The notes: generated by a model not told the origin, from the sequence alone. Counted from the stretch's first letter, positions 51,026 through 60,033 are shown. The stretch is 64,000 nucleotides of DNA from Gammaproteobacteria bacterium (GCA_028285245.1 JANQPY010000057.1:62001-126000), one strand, 5' to 3'. A program made the numbers and translations.

Positions 51026-52729
51026 ATGACTTCAAAAGATAAGGGAACCGGTAACGGGGGCAGCGACGAGCGGCGCTATTCGAGCATCGTGGTCGATGGC
51101 GTTGAGCAGGCGCCCAGCCGCGCCATGCTGCGGGCCGTGGGGTTCTCCGAGGCGGACTTTAATAAGAGCCAGGTAGGGATTGCGTCGACCTGGAGCATGG
51201 TCACGCCCTGCAATATGCACATTGATGAGCTGGCACGCGAAGCTGCGGCCGGTGCCGACAGTGCCGGCGGCAAAGCCGTGCTGTTCAATACGATCACGGT
51301 GTCCGATGGCATCTCCATGGGCACACAGGGCATGCGCTACTCGCTGGTTTCCCGTGAGGTGATCGCCGACTCGATTGAAACAGTGGTTGCCGGTGAGGGC
51401 TTTGACGGCTTCGTGGCGATCGGCGGCTGTGACAAAAACATGCCGGGTTGTGTCATGGCCATGGCCCGGCTCGACCGGCCGTCGGTATTCGTCTATGGCG
51501 GCACCATTCAACCGGGTGCCGAGCGCCGCGACATCGTGTCGGTGTTTGAAGCGGTTGGCGGTGTGGCCAGCGGTAAAGTGTCGCCCGAGCTGCTGCTCGA
51601 AGTGGAGCAGACCGCAATTCCGGGCCCGGGGTCCTGCGGCGGCATGTACACGGCGAATACGATGGCGTCCGCGATTGAAGCGCTGGGCCTAAGTTTGCCC
51701 AACAGCTCGGCACAGGACGCCATCTCCGAGCAAAAGCGTCATGACAGCCGCAGTGCCGGCGAAGCCGTGGTCAATTTGCTGAAGCGTGGCATTCGCCCGT
51801 CGCACATCCTCACGCGTGAGGCATTTGAAAACGCCATCACGGTGGTGATCAGCGTGGGCGGCTCGACTAACGCTGTGTTGCACTTACTCGCCATGGCGTT
51901 TGAAGCCGGCGTTGAACTGACGCTCGACGACTTCACCCGCATCGGCGCGAAAGTACCGGTGCTCGCGGATCTGCGCCCCAGCGGTCAGTACGCCATGTCG
52001 GAGCTGATCGCCATTGGCGGATTGCAGCCGCTGTTGAAGCAGTTACTCAATGCCGGTTTATTGCACGGCGATTGTTTAACGGTCACCGGCAAAACGGTGG
52101 CCGAGAATCTTGCCAACGTGGCGCCTTATCCGGCTGGTCAGAAGATCGTCAGAGCACTAAACGATCCGATTAAACCTGACAGTCACCTGGTGGTGCTCTA
52201 CGGAAACCTGGCGCCGGAAGGCGCGGTGGCAAAGATCAGCGGCAAGGAAGGCTTGAGCTTTACCGGCAGTGCCCGCGTATATGGCTCCGAGGAGTCGGCG
52301 CTGGCCGGGATCCTCGACGGCACCGTGGTGGCGGGCGATGTCGTGGTGATTCGTTATGAAGGGCCGAAGGGCGGCCCGGGCATGCGCGAGATGCTCAGCC
52401 CCACCGGCGCCATCATGGGCAAAGGCCTCGGCGATCAGGTTGCGCTGATTACTGACGGCCGCTTTTCCGGCGGCAGTCATGGCTTTGTGGTGGGGCACGT
52501 CACGCCAGAGGCCGCCGTGGGCGGGCCGCTGGCGCTGGTGCAGGACGGTGATCGCATTACCATCGACGCCACGGCGCGCACGCTGGCGCTCGACGTAGCA
52601 GATGCAGAGCTGGCCACGCGGCGCAAGCAGTGGTCGGCGCCGCCGTCGAAGGAAGGCCCGGGCACACTGCGCAAGTACGCCGCTCTGGTGAGTTCCGCCT
52701 CGGAAGGTGCGGTCACCACCAAAGCGTAA
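51026..52729 (+). CDS. ilvD: Dihydroxy-acid dehydratase
   Basis: A 567-residue iron-sulfur dehydratase for branched-chain amino acids. Cluster motifs are TPCNMH near residue 55, [10 protein letters not shown] near residue 133 and [14 protein letters not shown] near residue 203. It ends with [22 protein letters not shown], the family signature. The ATG at 51026 is preferred over an upstream in-frame TTG at 51005. lysAC follows after 34 nt. Confidence 0.96.
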   Translation: MTSKDKGTGNGGSDERRYSSIVVDGVEQAPSRAMLRAVGFSEADFNKSQVGIASTWSMVTPCNMHIDELAREAAAGADSAGGKAVLFNTITVSDGISMGTQGMRYSLVSREVIADSIETVVAGEGFDGFVAIGGCDKNMPGCVMAMARLDRPSVFVYGGTIQPGAERRDIVSVFEAVGGVASGKVSPELLLEVEQTAIPGPGSCGGMYTANTMASAIEALGLSLPNSSAQDAISEQKRHDSRSAGEAVVNLLKRGIRPSHILTREAFENAITVVISVGGSTNAVLHLLAMAFEAGVELTLDDFTRIGAKVPVLADLRPSGQYAMSELIAIGGLQPLLKQLLNAGLLHGDCLTVTGKTVAENLANVAPYPAGQKIVRALNDPIKPDSHLVVLYGNLAPEGAVAKISGKEGLSFTGSARVYGSEESALAGILDGTVVAGDVVVIRYEGPKGGPGMREMLSPTGAIMGKGLGDQVALITDGRFSGGSHGFVVGHVTPEAAVGGPLALVQDGDRITIDATARTLALDVADAELATRRKQWSAPPSKEGPGTLRKYAALVSSASEGAVTTKA

Positions 52730-52763
52730 TGTCGCGCAGCGGTAGCTGCGTCAACGCAACGTC

Positions 52764-55394
52764 ATGAACGATTCCACTGCTTCAACTGCCGATGCCGGCG
52801 CGGCTGCATCCCGCGAGGCATCGCCGTGGGTGGTGATGAAGTTTGGTGGTACGAGCGTCTCGTCGCTCGAAAGCTGGCAGACCATCGCCCGGCTGCTGCG
52901 CGCGCGCGTGGATGACGGATTGCGGCCGGTGGTTGTGCACTCAGCGCTGGCCGGCGTATCGAATCTGCTTGAGGCCGCGCTGGCGGCGGCTGTAGAAGGC
53001 GCCGGAGAACAGCAGGCCGGCGAGGTGGTTGAGCGACATCGCGTGCTGGCCGATCAGTTGGGTTTGCCGGCAGACAAGTTACTTGGGGAACGGTTTGCCG
53101 AGCTCGATCAGTTGCTTGCCGGTATTCGTCTGGTGAAAGAAGTGAGCCCGCGCGTGCACGCGCGCGTGCTGGCCATGGGTGAACTGATGTCGACGCAGCT
53201 GGGCGCTGCGTGGCTGGAGAGTCAGGGCGTTGCCGTGACCTGGACCGACGCACGCGAAGTGCTGGTGAGCATCGACATCACGCATGCGAATGAGCGCTCG
53301 CAGTATCTGGCTGCAAGCTGCGATTTCAGCCCTGATGAGGTGCTGGAGCAGCGTTTCGGCGAGCTGTCTGGCGTGATTCTTACGCAAGGGTTTATTGCTA
53401 GCTCGGCGCAGGGCGAGGGGGTGCTGCTGGGCCGCGGTGGATCGGATACTTCGGCTGCCTATCTCGCGGCGAAGCTGCAGGCTCGAGCGCTTGAAATCTG
53501 GACGGACGTGCCGGGGATGTTCAGCGCGAATCCGCACGTGGTGAGTGGCGCGCGCCTGCTGAAAGTCCTCAGCTACGAGGAAGCGCAGGAAATTGCTTCA
53601 ACCGGTGGTTCGGTTTTGCATCCCCGCTGCATCCGGCCGGTGCGTCGCCACGGCATCCCATTGCATGTGCGCAGCACGGTCGATCCCGATGCCGGCGGAA
53701 CCTGGATCAGTCACGATCCGGGCAGTGATGCGCCAAGGGTTACGGCCCTGGCCAGCCGCGGCAACATCACGGTGGTTTCCATGGAAACCGTCGGCATGTG
53801 GCAGGAGGTGGGTTTTCTTGCCGAAGCCTTCCGCTGCTTTGGTGAGCTGGGACTGTCGGTTGATTTAGTGTCGACCGCAGAGAGCAACGTCACCGTGACA
53901 CTCGATCGCACTGCGCAGGTGATTGATGCTGAGTTGCTGGCCAGGTTGCGCACGCGACTTGAGCAACTGTGTCGCGTCAGCATTATTGATGCAGCCGAGG
54001 TGGTCAGCCTTGTGGGGCGCAAGATTCGCGCCACTTTGCATGAGATTGGCCCGGCTCTGGAAGCCTTTGCTGAACATCGCATTCATCTGGTTAGCCAGGC
54101 GGCCAGCGATCTGAACCTGAGCTTTGTGGTTGAGGAAGGCCAGGCGCATCGGTTGGTGCAGCGGCTGCATGAAACGCTCATCCAGCCGGGTGATCGCGAT
54201 CCGGTATTCGGCCCGAGTTGGGAGGCCTTGCAGGCCGGGCCGCAACCGAAACCCGCCGCGCGTGAGTATTGGTGGCAGGCGCAGCGCGATGCGCTGCTCA
54301 AGATCGCGGCCGATTCACCTGCGGCATACGTATACGACCTCAACTCGGTGCGGGCTGCTTGTGAACGTCTGACCGGCCTCGCGCAAGTCAGCCGAGTGTT
54401 CTTTGCCATCAAGGCCAATAGCAACGCCGATGTGCTGCGCACTGTTGGTGAGGCCGGTGTGCACTTCGAGTGTGTCTCCCCGGGGGAAATTGAACGCGTA
54501 CTCGAGGTGTTTCCGCAGCTCGACCGCGAGCGCATTCTGTTCACCCCTAACTTTGCTCCCCGCGATGAGTACGCCTATGCGCTGAAGCAGGGCGTGTGGG
54601 TAACGCTGGACAATCTGCATCCGCTGCGCCACTGGGGTGACCTGTTCAACGGGCGCGAGATTATCCTGCGTCTCGACACCGGGCAGGGCCGCGGTCACCA
54701 TGAACATGTGCGCACCGCCGGCGTGCATTCCAAGTTTGGCATCCCGTTGTTTGAGCTGGATGAAGCGCGGAGCCTGGTCCAGGCCTGCGGCGCACGAGTG
54801 ATCGGGCTACATGCGCACACCGGCAGCGGCATTCTCCAGGCCGACAACTGGGAAGACGTGGCACAGACGCTGCGCGAACTTGCGGCGGGGTTCCCTGACG
54901 TTAAGTACCTGGATATCGGTGGCGGGCTGGGCGTACCTGAGAAGCCCGGCGAGCGGGCACTCGACATGGCCGCGCTCGACGCGAGCCTGGTCGCGATTCG
55001 CAAAGCCGCCCCTGAATACGAACTGTGGCTAGAGCCCGGGCGGTACATCGCAGCCGAGGCGGGTGTGTTGCTCACCACCGTGACCCAGGTGAAGGGCAAG
55101 GGCGACGTGCAGTACGTTGGGGTGAACACCGGCATGAACTCACTGATCCGTCCGGCGCTCTACGGTGCCTACCATGAGATTGCAAACCTCACGCGACTGC
55201 ACGAGGAAGCGACACAGGTAGTCAGCATTGTTGGCCCAAACTGCGAATCCGGGGATCGGCTGGGTAATGATCGTTTGTTGCCCGAATGCCACGAGGGTGA
55301 CGTGCTGCTGATTGCCAACGTTGGCGCGTACGGCTACGTGATGAGTTCGCATTACAATCTGCGCGCGCCCGCGCCGGAGCACGTCCTGGGCTAG
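52764..55394 (+). CDS. lysAC: Bifunctional aspartate kinase / diaminopimelate decarboxylase
   Basis: An 876-residue fusion of the first and last enzymes of lysine synthesis. The kinase starts VVMKFGGTSVSSLESW near residue 23, and ACT domains (FLAEAFRCFGELGLSVDLVS) occupy about residues 340-470. The decarboxylase begins near residue 510, with the PLP lysine in VFFAIKANSNADVL near residue 551 and YLDIGGGLG and ECHEGDVLLIANVGAYGYVM downstream. This fusion is known from Xanthomonas and relatives. The ACT domains suggest lysine feedback control. Confidence 0.95.
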   Translation: MNDSTASTADAGAAASREASPWVVMKFGGTSVSSLESWQTIARLLRARVDDGLRPVVVHSALAGVSNLLEAALAAAVEGAGEQQAGEVVERHRVLADQLGLPADKLLGERFAELDQLLAGIRLVKEVSPRVHARVLAMGELMSTQLGAAWLESQGVAVTWTDAREVLVSIDITHANERSQYLAASCDFSPDEVLEQRFGELSGVILTQGFIASSAQGEGVLLGRGGSDTSAAYLAAKLQARALEIWTDVPGMFSANPHVVSGARLLKVLSYEEAQEIASTGGSVLHPRCIRPVRRHGIPLHVRSTVDPDAGGTWISHDPGSDAPRVTALASRGNITVVSMETVGMWQEVGFLAEAFRCFGELGLSVDLVSTAESNVTVTLDRTAQVIDAELLARLRTRLEQLCRVSIIDAAEVVSLVGRKIRATLHEIGPALEAFAEHRIHLVSQAASDLNLSFVVEEGQAHRLVQRLHETLIQPGDRDPVFGPSWEALQAGPQPKPAAREYWWQAQRDALLKIAADSPAAYVYDLNSVRAACERLTGLAQVSRVFFAIKANSNADVLRTVGEAGVHFECVSPGEIERVLEVFPQLDRERILFTPNFAPRDEYAYALKQGVWVTLDNLHPLRHWGDLFNGREIILRLDTGQGRGHHEHVRTAGVHSKFGIPLFELDEARSLVQACGARVIGLHAHTGSGILQADNWEDVAQTLRELAAGFPDVKYLDIGGGLGVPEKPGERALDMAALDASLVAIRKAAPEYELWLEPGRYIAAEAGVLLTTVTQVKGKGDVQYVGVNTGMNSLIRPALYGAYHEIANLTRLHEEATQVVSIVGPNCESGDRLGNDRLLPECHEGDVLLIANVGAYGYVMSSHYNLRAPAPEHVLG

Positions 55395-55625
55395 GCAAGC
55401 CGCAAGCGCGATAGATATGGCTGGCCGCATGCTCTCGCCGCCCGCGGGCTTCAGCCCTTTTCTGGAAACAGTCCGTTAGTGGGCGTATCCTCGACCTGGT
55501 GGCATCGATCATTCGAGGCAATGCGTCAGCTCCTAAAGTTCAAGCCATTAGCAGCAATTAATTTGGGCGGCGCCGAATACGCAGTTTCAACCTATTCAGC
55601 ACGCGATTCTTTGCGGAGAGTAAGT

Positions 55626-56093
55626 ATGTTCAGATCTTGGGTTCACGCGGTTACATCGGTTCTTTTTCTTGCCGCACTTTCCGGTTGTTCTTCAGTAGCG
55701 ACGGGGCCATCTTTTACCGAGCCGCTTCTGGTTCCAGAAGGAAAAGCGCTCGTGTATGTGTATCGGATGGAAAAATACTTGGCGTCGGCGGTCAGTTTTC
55801 CAGTCTTCGTAGGCGATACAGAGGTATCCAAACTAGGCAATGGTAGCTACTTCGTGGTGCCAGTTGATCCTGGCAAGCATGTCATAGGCACAAAAATGGT
55901 TACCTATGACGATGAGCCTATTGAGGTCGATGTAGCGGCGGGCGAGTCTATTTTCCTGCGTTTAGAAGCGATATCGATCCCTTTGGGATTAGCCGTTCGC
56001 GTGGAGCTTGCGGAAGTGAATCCGGAGGTAGCGCAATTGGAAATGCGTGCCTGTGCCCGGGAGACAGATCGGTACTCCGGGCCGGCAATTTAG
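55626..56093 (+). CDS. DUF2846-type lipoprotein
   Basis: A 155-residue lipoprotein. The signal (FRSWVHAVTSVLFLAALSGC) ends in a good lipobox. The mature part begins with KALVYVYRMEKYLASAVSF and contains GNGSYFVVPVDPGKHVIGTK, the beta-rich pattern of DUF2846 (PEGA-like) lipoproteins. The ATG at 55626 is chosen over the upstream in-frame codon because it gives the signal peptide. Function unknown. It precedes another lipoprotein gene by 1 nt. Confidence 0.75.
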   Translation: MFRSWVHAVTSVLFLAALSGCSSVATGPSFTEPLLVPEGKALVYVYRMEKYLASAVSFPVFVGDTEVSKLGNGSYFVVPVDPGKHVIGTKMVTYDDEPIEVDVAAGESIFLRLEAISIPLGLAVRVELAEVNPEVAQLEMRACARETDRYSGPAI

Positions 56094-56094
56094 T

Positions 56095-56676
56095 ATGCAC
56101 ATGTTGCTAGCCATGCCCGCCGGAATCTTGAGAGCCTTAATCGTATCTGTTGGAGCGCTGACATTGGCCGGGTGCGGTGGTGCCAAGCCATTTTTGACGA
56201 GTACCGTTGACCAGGTAGCCAGCTACTCTGTCGCACAAGGTGGCTCGGTATGCGTTGTCCAACCCGAAGATATCTCCTACAACGGAAAGATAAACGTCGA
56301 TAGCGGGGAGCGAATAGGAAGACGGGTCGCCTTGTCTGCTGAAAGGGCCGAACGCGTACCCCTCATCGTCAAGTCATTAGAAGAATGCGCGCAGCAGAAT
56401 ATCAATTACTCGTTGATGCCAAGGCTGTTGCAGTATCAGAATCGGTATGTCGGATTCTCAGGTAATGCTGACCGTATAAGCGTTAAGGTCGAACTCAAAG
56501 ATGCCAAGTCGCAAGACGAACTAAACGGTTTCTTCATTACCACGCAGTCCAATTTCAATAGCCTGCTTTGGGAGTATGTAGACTCCAAGCCGGACAAGTT
56601 GCTGGGCGGGGATTTTGATGAAGCGGTTCTCGCCCTGCTTGATGGACGCGAAGTCTCGGCTCCGGGAACACGCTAG
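56095..56676 (+). CDS. Lipoprotein resembling the DUF4823 group
   Basis: A 193-residue protein. The signal peptide RALIVSVGALTLAGC gives a lipobox Cys near residue 23. The region RVPLIVKSLEECAQQNINY and then PRLLQYQNRYVGFSGNADR recalls DUF4823 lipoproteins, which share a 'Y-x-x-x-P-x-L ... W/Y-x-x-R-x-x-x-x-S-G-x-x-D' pattern. That match was read by eye and is weak. The gene ends just before an R'-like box at 56698. It may be the last gene before the cassette array. Confidence 0.55.
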   Translation: MHMLLAMPAGILRALIVSVGALTLAGCGGAKPFLTSTVDQVASYSVAQGGSVCVVQPEDISYNGKINVDSGERIGRRVALSAERAERVPLIVKSLEECAQQNINYSLMPRLLQYQNRYVGFSGNADRISVKVELKDAKSQDELNGFFITTQSNFNSLLWEYVDSKPDKLLGGDFDEAVLALLDGREVSAPGTR

Positions 56677-56697
56677 CGCGCCACCGCTACCGCGGTT

Positions 56698-56704
56698 GTT
56701 AGGG
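56698..56704 (+). other. Lone GTTAGGG R'-like box marking the 5' edge of the first cassette
   Basis: GTTAGGG lies 13 nt before the zinc-ribbon gene, the same distance as the R' boxes before downstream cassette genes. No matching R'' partner (RYYYAAC) is seen at the usual 70-120 bp upstream. It may be the remnant of an attC or the insertion point of the array. Confidence 0.4.
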
Positions 56705-56716
56705 TGCCAACAAGGA

Positions 56717-57058
56717 ATGAGGCGATACTACTGCTGGCGCTGCGAGCAGAAGATGCCCTTCTTAGAAGAAGACGAATGGGAAACGATTTCTCCGCTACTC
56801 GCTGACGCCGCTAGAGCGATAACTAGTTATCGGACGGAGCACGATTGCGATTTGGCGACTGCTCGACGAAATTGCAAGCCGGAAGCCATGATCAAATTGG
56901 AGGAGATCACAGGGATGCCCGGTATTCACTTTGACACGATCTACCATCATCGGCTGAGTGATTGGGGCATTGAATGCCATGAATGCGGCGAACTGCTTCG
57001 AACACCGAGGGCAAATTATTGTGCGAATTGTGGCGCTACCGATGCAAAGGCCACCTAA
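56717..57058 (+). CDS. Cassette-borne zinc-ribbon protein
   Basis: A 113-residue protein, MRRYYCWRCEQKMPFLEEDE, with a CxxC near the N-terminus and a second pair (ECHECGELLRTPRANYCANC) near the C-terminus. The HFDTIYHHRLSDWG segment before the second knuckle matches a widespread uncharacterised family with the same layout. AAGGA precedes the ATG. The TAA stop overlaps the R'' box of attC1, as is normal in cassettes. A nucleic-acid or metal role is possible but not shown. Confidence 0.75.
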   Translation: MRRYYCWRCEQKMPFLEEDEWETISPLLADAARAITSYRTEHDCDLATARRNCKPEAMIKLEEITGMPGIHFDTIYHHRLSDWGIECHECGELLRTPRANYCANCGATDAKAT

Positions 57059-57148
57059 CAAGCGCATGCAAGCGACGTTTGACCACGCGCTCCCTCCGTT
57101 GCCACTCCGGTCGCGCATCCTCAAACGCGCCTGCCGCGGGCGTTAGGT
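57053..57148 (+). repeat. attC site 1
   Basis: Bounded by ACCTAAC (57053-57059) and GTTAGGT (57142-57148), which are exact complements. The 96 bp between them fold imperfectly: GCGACGTTTGA pairs with TCAAACGCGC. The TAA stop of the zinc-ribbon gene overlaps R''. Confidence 0.85.
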
Positions 57149-57152
57149 GTAT

Positions 57153-57599
57153 ATGAGCGTCATCGCACTGGCAACACACGACTATGGGCAGGGTGGCGTC
57201 GCTATGCTAGTGCGATGCGACAGTCCAGAGGAGTTAGAGCTCGCGCTGGGGGATAAATGGGAGGTAATCACAGAGGGCATTGCGGACCATTCGTTCTGGA
57301 AATACACAAGCCCGGCTCAACACGTCGTCCATGACCTTGCTAGTCCTACTGGACTTCTCGAGGCCATATTGGAGGTCACTGCTCGCGAATCTGAGGGCAA
57401 ACAGATATTTCCGATACGAATCGGCCGATGGGGGCGCTATCGCTATCGCGAAGTTTGGGCTAGATCTAAGGAAGAAGTCGAAGCAGTGTTTCCAAACTGC
57501 AAGTTTCTGTTTAACGAGATTATCAGCGGGCGTCTGGACAGAAGTGATATCGATGTCCGAGATGAGTTCATTGAAAGGTATGGCAAGAAATACACCTAA
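57153..57599 (+). CDS. Cassette-borne protein of unknown function
   Basis: A 148-residue soluble protein, MSVIALATHDYGQGGVAMLV. I do not recognise the family. It has IFPIRIGRWGRYRYREVWAR in the middle and a helical, charged C-terminus (DRSDIDVRDEFIERYGKKYT). It begins 5 nt after the R' box of attC1, and its TAA overlaps R'' of attC2, so one gene exactly fills this cassette. A GTG at 57147 is in frame. A toxin, adaptor or enzyme role cannot be assigned. Confidence 0.65.
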   Translation: MSVIALATHDYGQGGVAMLVRCDSPEELELALGDKWEVITEGIADHSFWKYTSPAQHVVHDLASPTGLLEAILEVTARESEGKQIFPIRIGRWGRYRYREVWARSKEEVEAVFPNCKFLFNEIISGRLDRSDIDVRDEFIERYGKKYT

Positions 57600-57692
57600 C
57601 CAGCACAGGCAGCGGACGTCTTTGTCTGTCACTCCACTTGCAGGGGCAAGCGTCGCGCCAGCCGGCAGCCGCCGGTGCTGTGGGCGTTAGAT
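57594..57692 (+). repeat. attC site 2
   Basis: R'' ACCTAAC (57594-57600) and R' GTTAGAT (57686-57692), with one mismatch between the complements. L'' CAGCACAGGCAGCGG pairs with the L' region GCCGGTGCTGTGGG. The inner TGTCACTCCACTTGCAG is shared with sites 4, 5 and, loosely, 7. The next gene's ATG starts inside R'. Confidence 0.85.
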
Positions 57693-58188
57693 GACCAAAT
57701 CCCTATTAGTAGCAGCTTGCGGTGTGCTAGTTTTCACCGCGGCCCCTGCTATCGACTTCGAGAGCTTTGATAGGGTCCAGCTGACATACCACCGCGCTTT
57801 CCATGATCGAATTACAGTTACGATCATCCGACATACCCCTGACAACGTGCACGTAGTCTCCGAAATAACCCCTCAAACGGAAGAGGGTTTCGGCGACCAT
57901 CTTTCTCAAGTGCGCTCAACAAATATAGAGGAGAAGGACGTTGTTCCAATTATCACCTTCGCCGATGATGATGAGGTCTTGGAAGCCTTTCAACGTAAAA
58001 CGAAGTCTGTGCAATTAGACGGTTCGGCGGTTCGATTAGAGATTAGCCAGAATGGCTACTCCGAGCTGCTAACTGGTACCAGCGTGTTCAGTAACGATGC
58101 AGATGCTCATGAGAAAGAGCTTGCGAAGATAGCTCTGTATATTTTTGAGCTTGCCGATATTCGAACTGCAGGGGAACTGCTCTATTGA
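57691..58188 (+). CDS. Cassette-borne exported protein of unknown function
   Basis: A 165-residue protein with a short signal peptide (KSLLVAACGVLVFTAAPA). The mature part has VQLTYHRAFHDRITVTIIRH and then EKDVVPIITFADDDEVLEAF; no domain is recognised. The ATG lies within the R' box of attC2 (GTTAGATG), so recombination at that site also sets the gene start. attC3 begins 8 nt after the stop. Confidence 0.65.
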   Translation: MTKSLLVAACGVLVFTAAPAIDFESFDRVQLTYHRAFHDRITVTIIRHTPDNVHVVSEITPQTEEGFGDHLSQVRSTNIEEKDVVPIITFADDDEVLEAFQRKTKSVQLDGSAVRLEISQNGYSELLTGTSVFSNDADAHEKELAKIALYIFELADIRTAGELLY

Positions 58189-58195
58189 AAGGGGC

Positions 58196-58310
58196 ATCTA
58201 ACCAGTGTGGGCAGTTGGCTCCCGCCGGTCGCCGGACGGTTGACTCTGCCGTCGCCTCGCTTCAGCAAGGCTCCGCCGCGCATCAAGAGCCGCTACCACA
58301 GGCGTTAGGG
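58196..58310 (+). repeat. attC site 3
   Basis: R'' ATCTAAC (58196-58202) and R' GTTAGGG (58304-58310). At 115 bp it is the longest site. The arms CAGTGTGGGCAGTTGGCTC and GAGCCGCTACCACAGGC fold together. Its centre differs from sites 2, 4 and 5. Confidence 0.8.
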
Positions 58311-58317
58311 GGCCGCA

Positions 58318-58767
58318 GTGGCCGAATTTAGCGAATCCATCACCATCAACGCTTCGATCGCCGAGGTTTGGGCAACGCTGGCCGACATCGGAGCTATCGC
58401 CGACTGGAATCCGGGCGTAAAGAGCTCACATCAGACAACTATTGGCGATCCAGATTGTGGTTCGGGTCGGCGTTGTGAACTCGGTGGCGCGAATTACTTG
58501 CTCGAGGAGGTTGTGGTTTTCGATCCGCCGCAGCACATCACGTTTCGAATCACGGAGACGAACTTGCCCTTCAAATCTGCCGATATTCATTTCCAGTTGT
58601 CCGAGCAGGCCAACGCAACGGCGGTGGTCGTTTCGCCGCGTTACGAGCTGAAATTCGGGGCCTTTGGCAGGATCCTGGACACACTGATGGTCCGTATGGC
58701 CTACCGCAAGGGCATGCGTGATCTACTGCGGGGGCTCAAAGAACATGTCGAGGCAGCGGCGCCCTGA
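58318..58767 (+). CDS. Cassette-borne SRPBCC (START-like) protein
   Basis: A 149-residue protein from a GTG start 7 nt after R' of attC3. It shows the START/polyketide-cyclase pattern: SITINASIAEVWATLADIGA, then DWNPGVKSS, VVFDPPQHITFRI, and a C-terminal long helix (RMAYRKGMRDLLRGLKEH). Such proteins bind hydrophobic ligands. The ligand is unknown. The stop overlaps the degenerate R'' of attC4. Confidence 0.75.
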   Translation: MAEFSESITINASIAEVWATLADIGAIADWNPGVKSSHQTTIGDPDCGSGRRCELGGANYLLEEVVVFDPPQHITFRITETNLPFKSADIHFQLSEQANATAVVVSPRYELKFGAFGRILDTLMVRMAYRKGMRDLLRGLKEHVEAAAP

Positions 58768-58860
58768 CCAGGCAATGCACTGGACGTCCTTAAGTGTCAC
58801 GCCTTCTGCAGGGGCACTAGCCGCACCACTTTGGGTCGGGCGCCGATTGCGGCGTTAGGT
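58762..58860 (+). repeat. attC site 4
   Basis: R' GTTAGGT (58854-58860) is perfect; R'' is CCCTGAC (58762-58768), which deviates from RYYYAAC. L'' GGCAATGCA complements GATTGCGGC. The inner GACGTCCTTAAGTGTCACGC with CTGCAGGGGCA matches site 2 closely, so this is a true site with a worn left box. Confidence 0.75.
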
Positions 58861-58882
58861 GGCAGGTCCCGGTGCATCATCC

Positions 58883-59422
58883 ATGATGGACGGTTTTCTT
58901 GAAGCTGGCGCCTGTAATCTGCGCTCGCTACAGCCTCGCGATGCCGAGGCAATCTTCCGAAATTATGCAAGCGACGATAGCGTTACCCGATATGCGCTTT
59001 GGCCCACACACACACGCCTCGAAACGGCGCAAGCCTTTGTGTATGAGGCGCTTGAAAGGTGTGAGACCGGCGAAGAATGGACCTGGAGCATTACCGCGCC
59101 TGATGCTAACGAATGTATTGGCCTCGTGTCCGCAAGGCCTTCCGGGCACAAAGCGGAGATCGGGTATGTGCTGGGCCAGGCCTTTTGGAACAGAGGTATC
59201 ATGACAGCCGCTGTAAGTTGTTTTATTAGGTGGTGCTTTTCAGAAACCGATTTGAATCTTCTTTGGGCAACTTGTGCGGTAAAAAACGTCGCCTCATCGC
59301 GGGTTCTGGTGAAAGTCGGAATGGAGCAAGGTGGCATTCTTCGGGGTTGGCACGTGTTTCCAAATTATTCGGATAAGCCGCAGGACTGTTATGTATACAC
59401 GTTGCTGCGATCTGCCACCTAA
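58883..59422 (+). CDS. Cassette-borne GNAT acetyltransferase (RimJ/RimL-like)
   Basis: A 179-residue acetyltransferase. Features are ARLRSL-like start (CNLRSLQPRDAEAIFRNYAS), the acetyl-CoA loop region IGYVLGQAFWNRGIMTAAVS near residue 92, and the C-terminal NVASSRVLVKVGMEQGG motif. The match is to the GNAT group that includes RimJ/RimL and drug-acetylating enzymes. The ATG at 58883 (or 58886) is chosen; a GTG at 58859 inside R' is in frame. The substrate is unknown; antibiotic or small-molecule acetylation is only a possibility. Confidence 0.82.
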   Translation: MMDGFLEAGACNLRSLQPRDAEAIFRNYASDDSVTRYALWPTHTRLETAQAFVYEALERCETGEEWTWSITAPDANECIGLVSARPSGHKAEIGYVLGQAFWNRGIMTAAVSCFIRWCFSETDLNLLWATCAVKNVASSRVLVKVGMEQGGILRGWHVFPNYSDKPQDCYVYTLLRSAT

Positions 59423-59513
59423 CCCGCGCAATCAAGCGACAGCTTTGGTTGTCACCCGGCTTGCAGTCACGCCCGGCGCGCACGAGCTCGTGCCGTCGCC
59501 TCGGGCGTTGGAG
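59417..59513 (+). repeat. attC site 5
   Basis: R'' ACCTAAC (59417-59423) overlaps the GNAT stop. R' is GTTGGAG (59507-59513), which fits GTTRRRY except for the last base. The inner GACAGCTTTGGTTGTCACCC then GGCTTGCAG matches the core of sites 2 and 4. Confidence 0.75.
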
Positions 59514-59521
59514 GGATAGGA

Positions 59522-59950
59522 ATAGCCATCAACGGTCATTCAAAAGACGCGCTGAATCGAGGCCTTTGGTTCAGCTCTCTGTCGGGCGTCGTTATATCGT
59601 TTGGGCTGGCATTGTATTTTCTCGTCTCTGATCAGTCTGAATGGAACGCACTAGGGGCAGGGATGCTTGCCGGCGGTTTCCTGACCATCGGGCCACTTGC
59701 AGGATTTTTTATTAGCGCCATCCTGGCGGGGCTCGTTTTCTTCCCTGCATTTGCTGTCAGCAGCCGAGTCGCCATGCTTCCTTGGCTGTTGCTGCCGATC
59801 ACGGGAGCCGTGGTTGGCCTGTTGGCCGCTTTTGTTCTCAGCACGCGGTTAGATAACTTTCTGTTTGCGGTCTACTTGTTGTTTGCTTTTTGGGGTGCCC
59901 TGGGTGGGTATTTGTTCATGTTCGGTGTCCATCGTGGGAAATCAGCCTAA
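59522..59950 (+). CDS. Cassette-borne small integral membrane protein
   Basis: A reading frame of about 142 codons with four hydrophobic segments (GLWFSSLSGVVISFGLALYF, GMLAGGFLTIGPLAGFFISA, a third near residue 80 and LFAVYLLFAFWGALGGYLFM). The frame is open back through attC5. No ATG or GTG precedes the TTG at 59612, which lies inside the first helix and so is an unlikely start. I place the start at an ATA at 59522, spaced 7 nt from GGAGG, but this needs proof. No family recognised. The stop overlaps the R'' box of the next, worn attC. Confidence 0.5.
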   Translation: MAINGHSKDALNRGLWFSSLSGVVISFGLALYFLVSDQSEWNALGAGMLAGGFLTIGPLAGFFISAILAGLVFFPAFAVSSRVAMLPWLLLPITGAVVGLLAAFVLSTRLDNFLFAVYLLFAFWGALGGYLFMFGVHRGKSA

Positions 59951-60019
59951 CTCGTTAAGGTAGCGGACCGAGAAGGTGCGCTTTCCTTCTCCAGCCCCAT
60001 TACGGGGTAGCTGTTCAAG
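59945..60019 (+). repeat. Degenerate attC-like site 6
   Basis: R'' GCCTAAC (59945-59951) is good and overlaps the preceding stop. The inner GAGAAGG / CCTTCTC forms a 7-bp hairpin. The right end shows GTTCAAG in place of GTTRRRY. It is either a decayed attC or an unrelated hairpin at the right distance. Confidence 0.35.
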
Positions 60020-60033
60020 ATAGGTATTGACTG

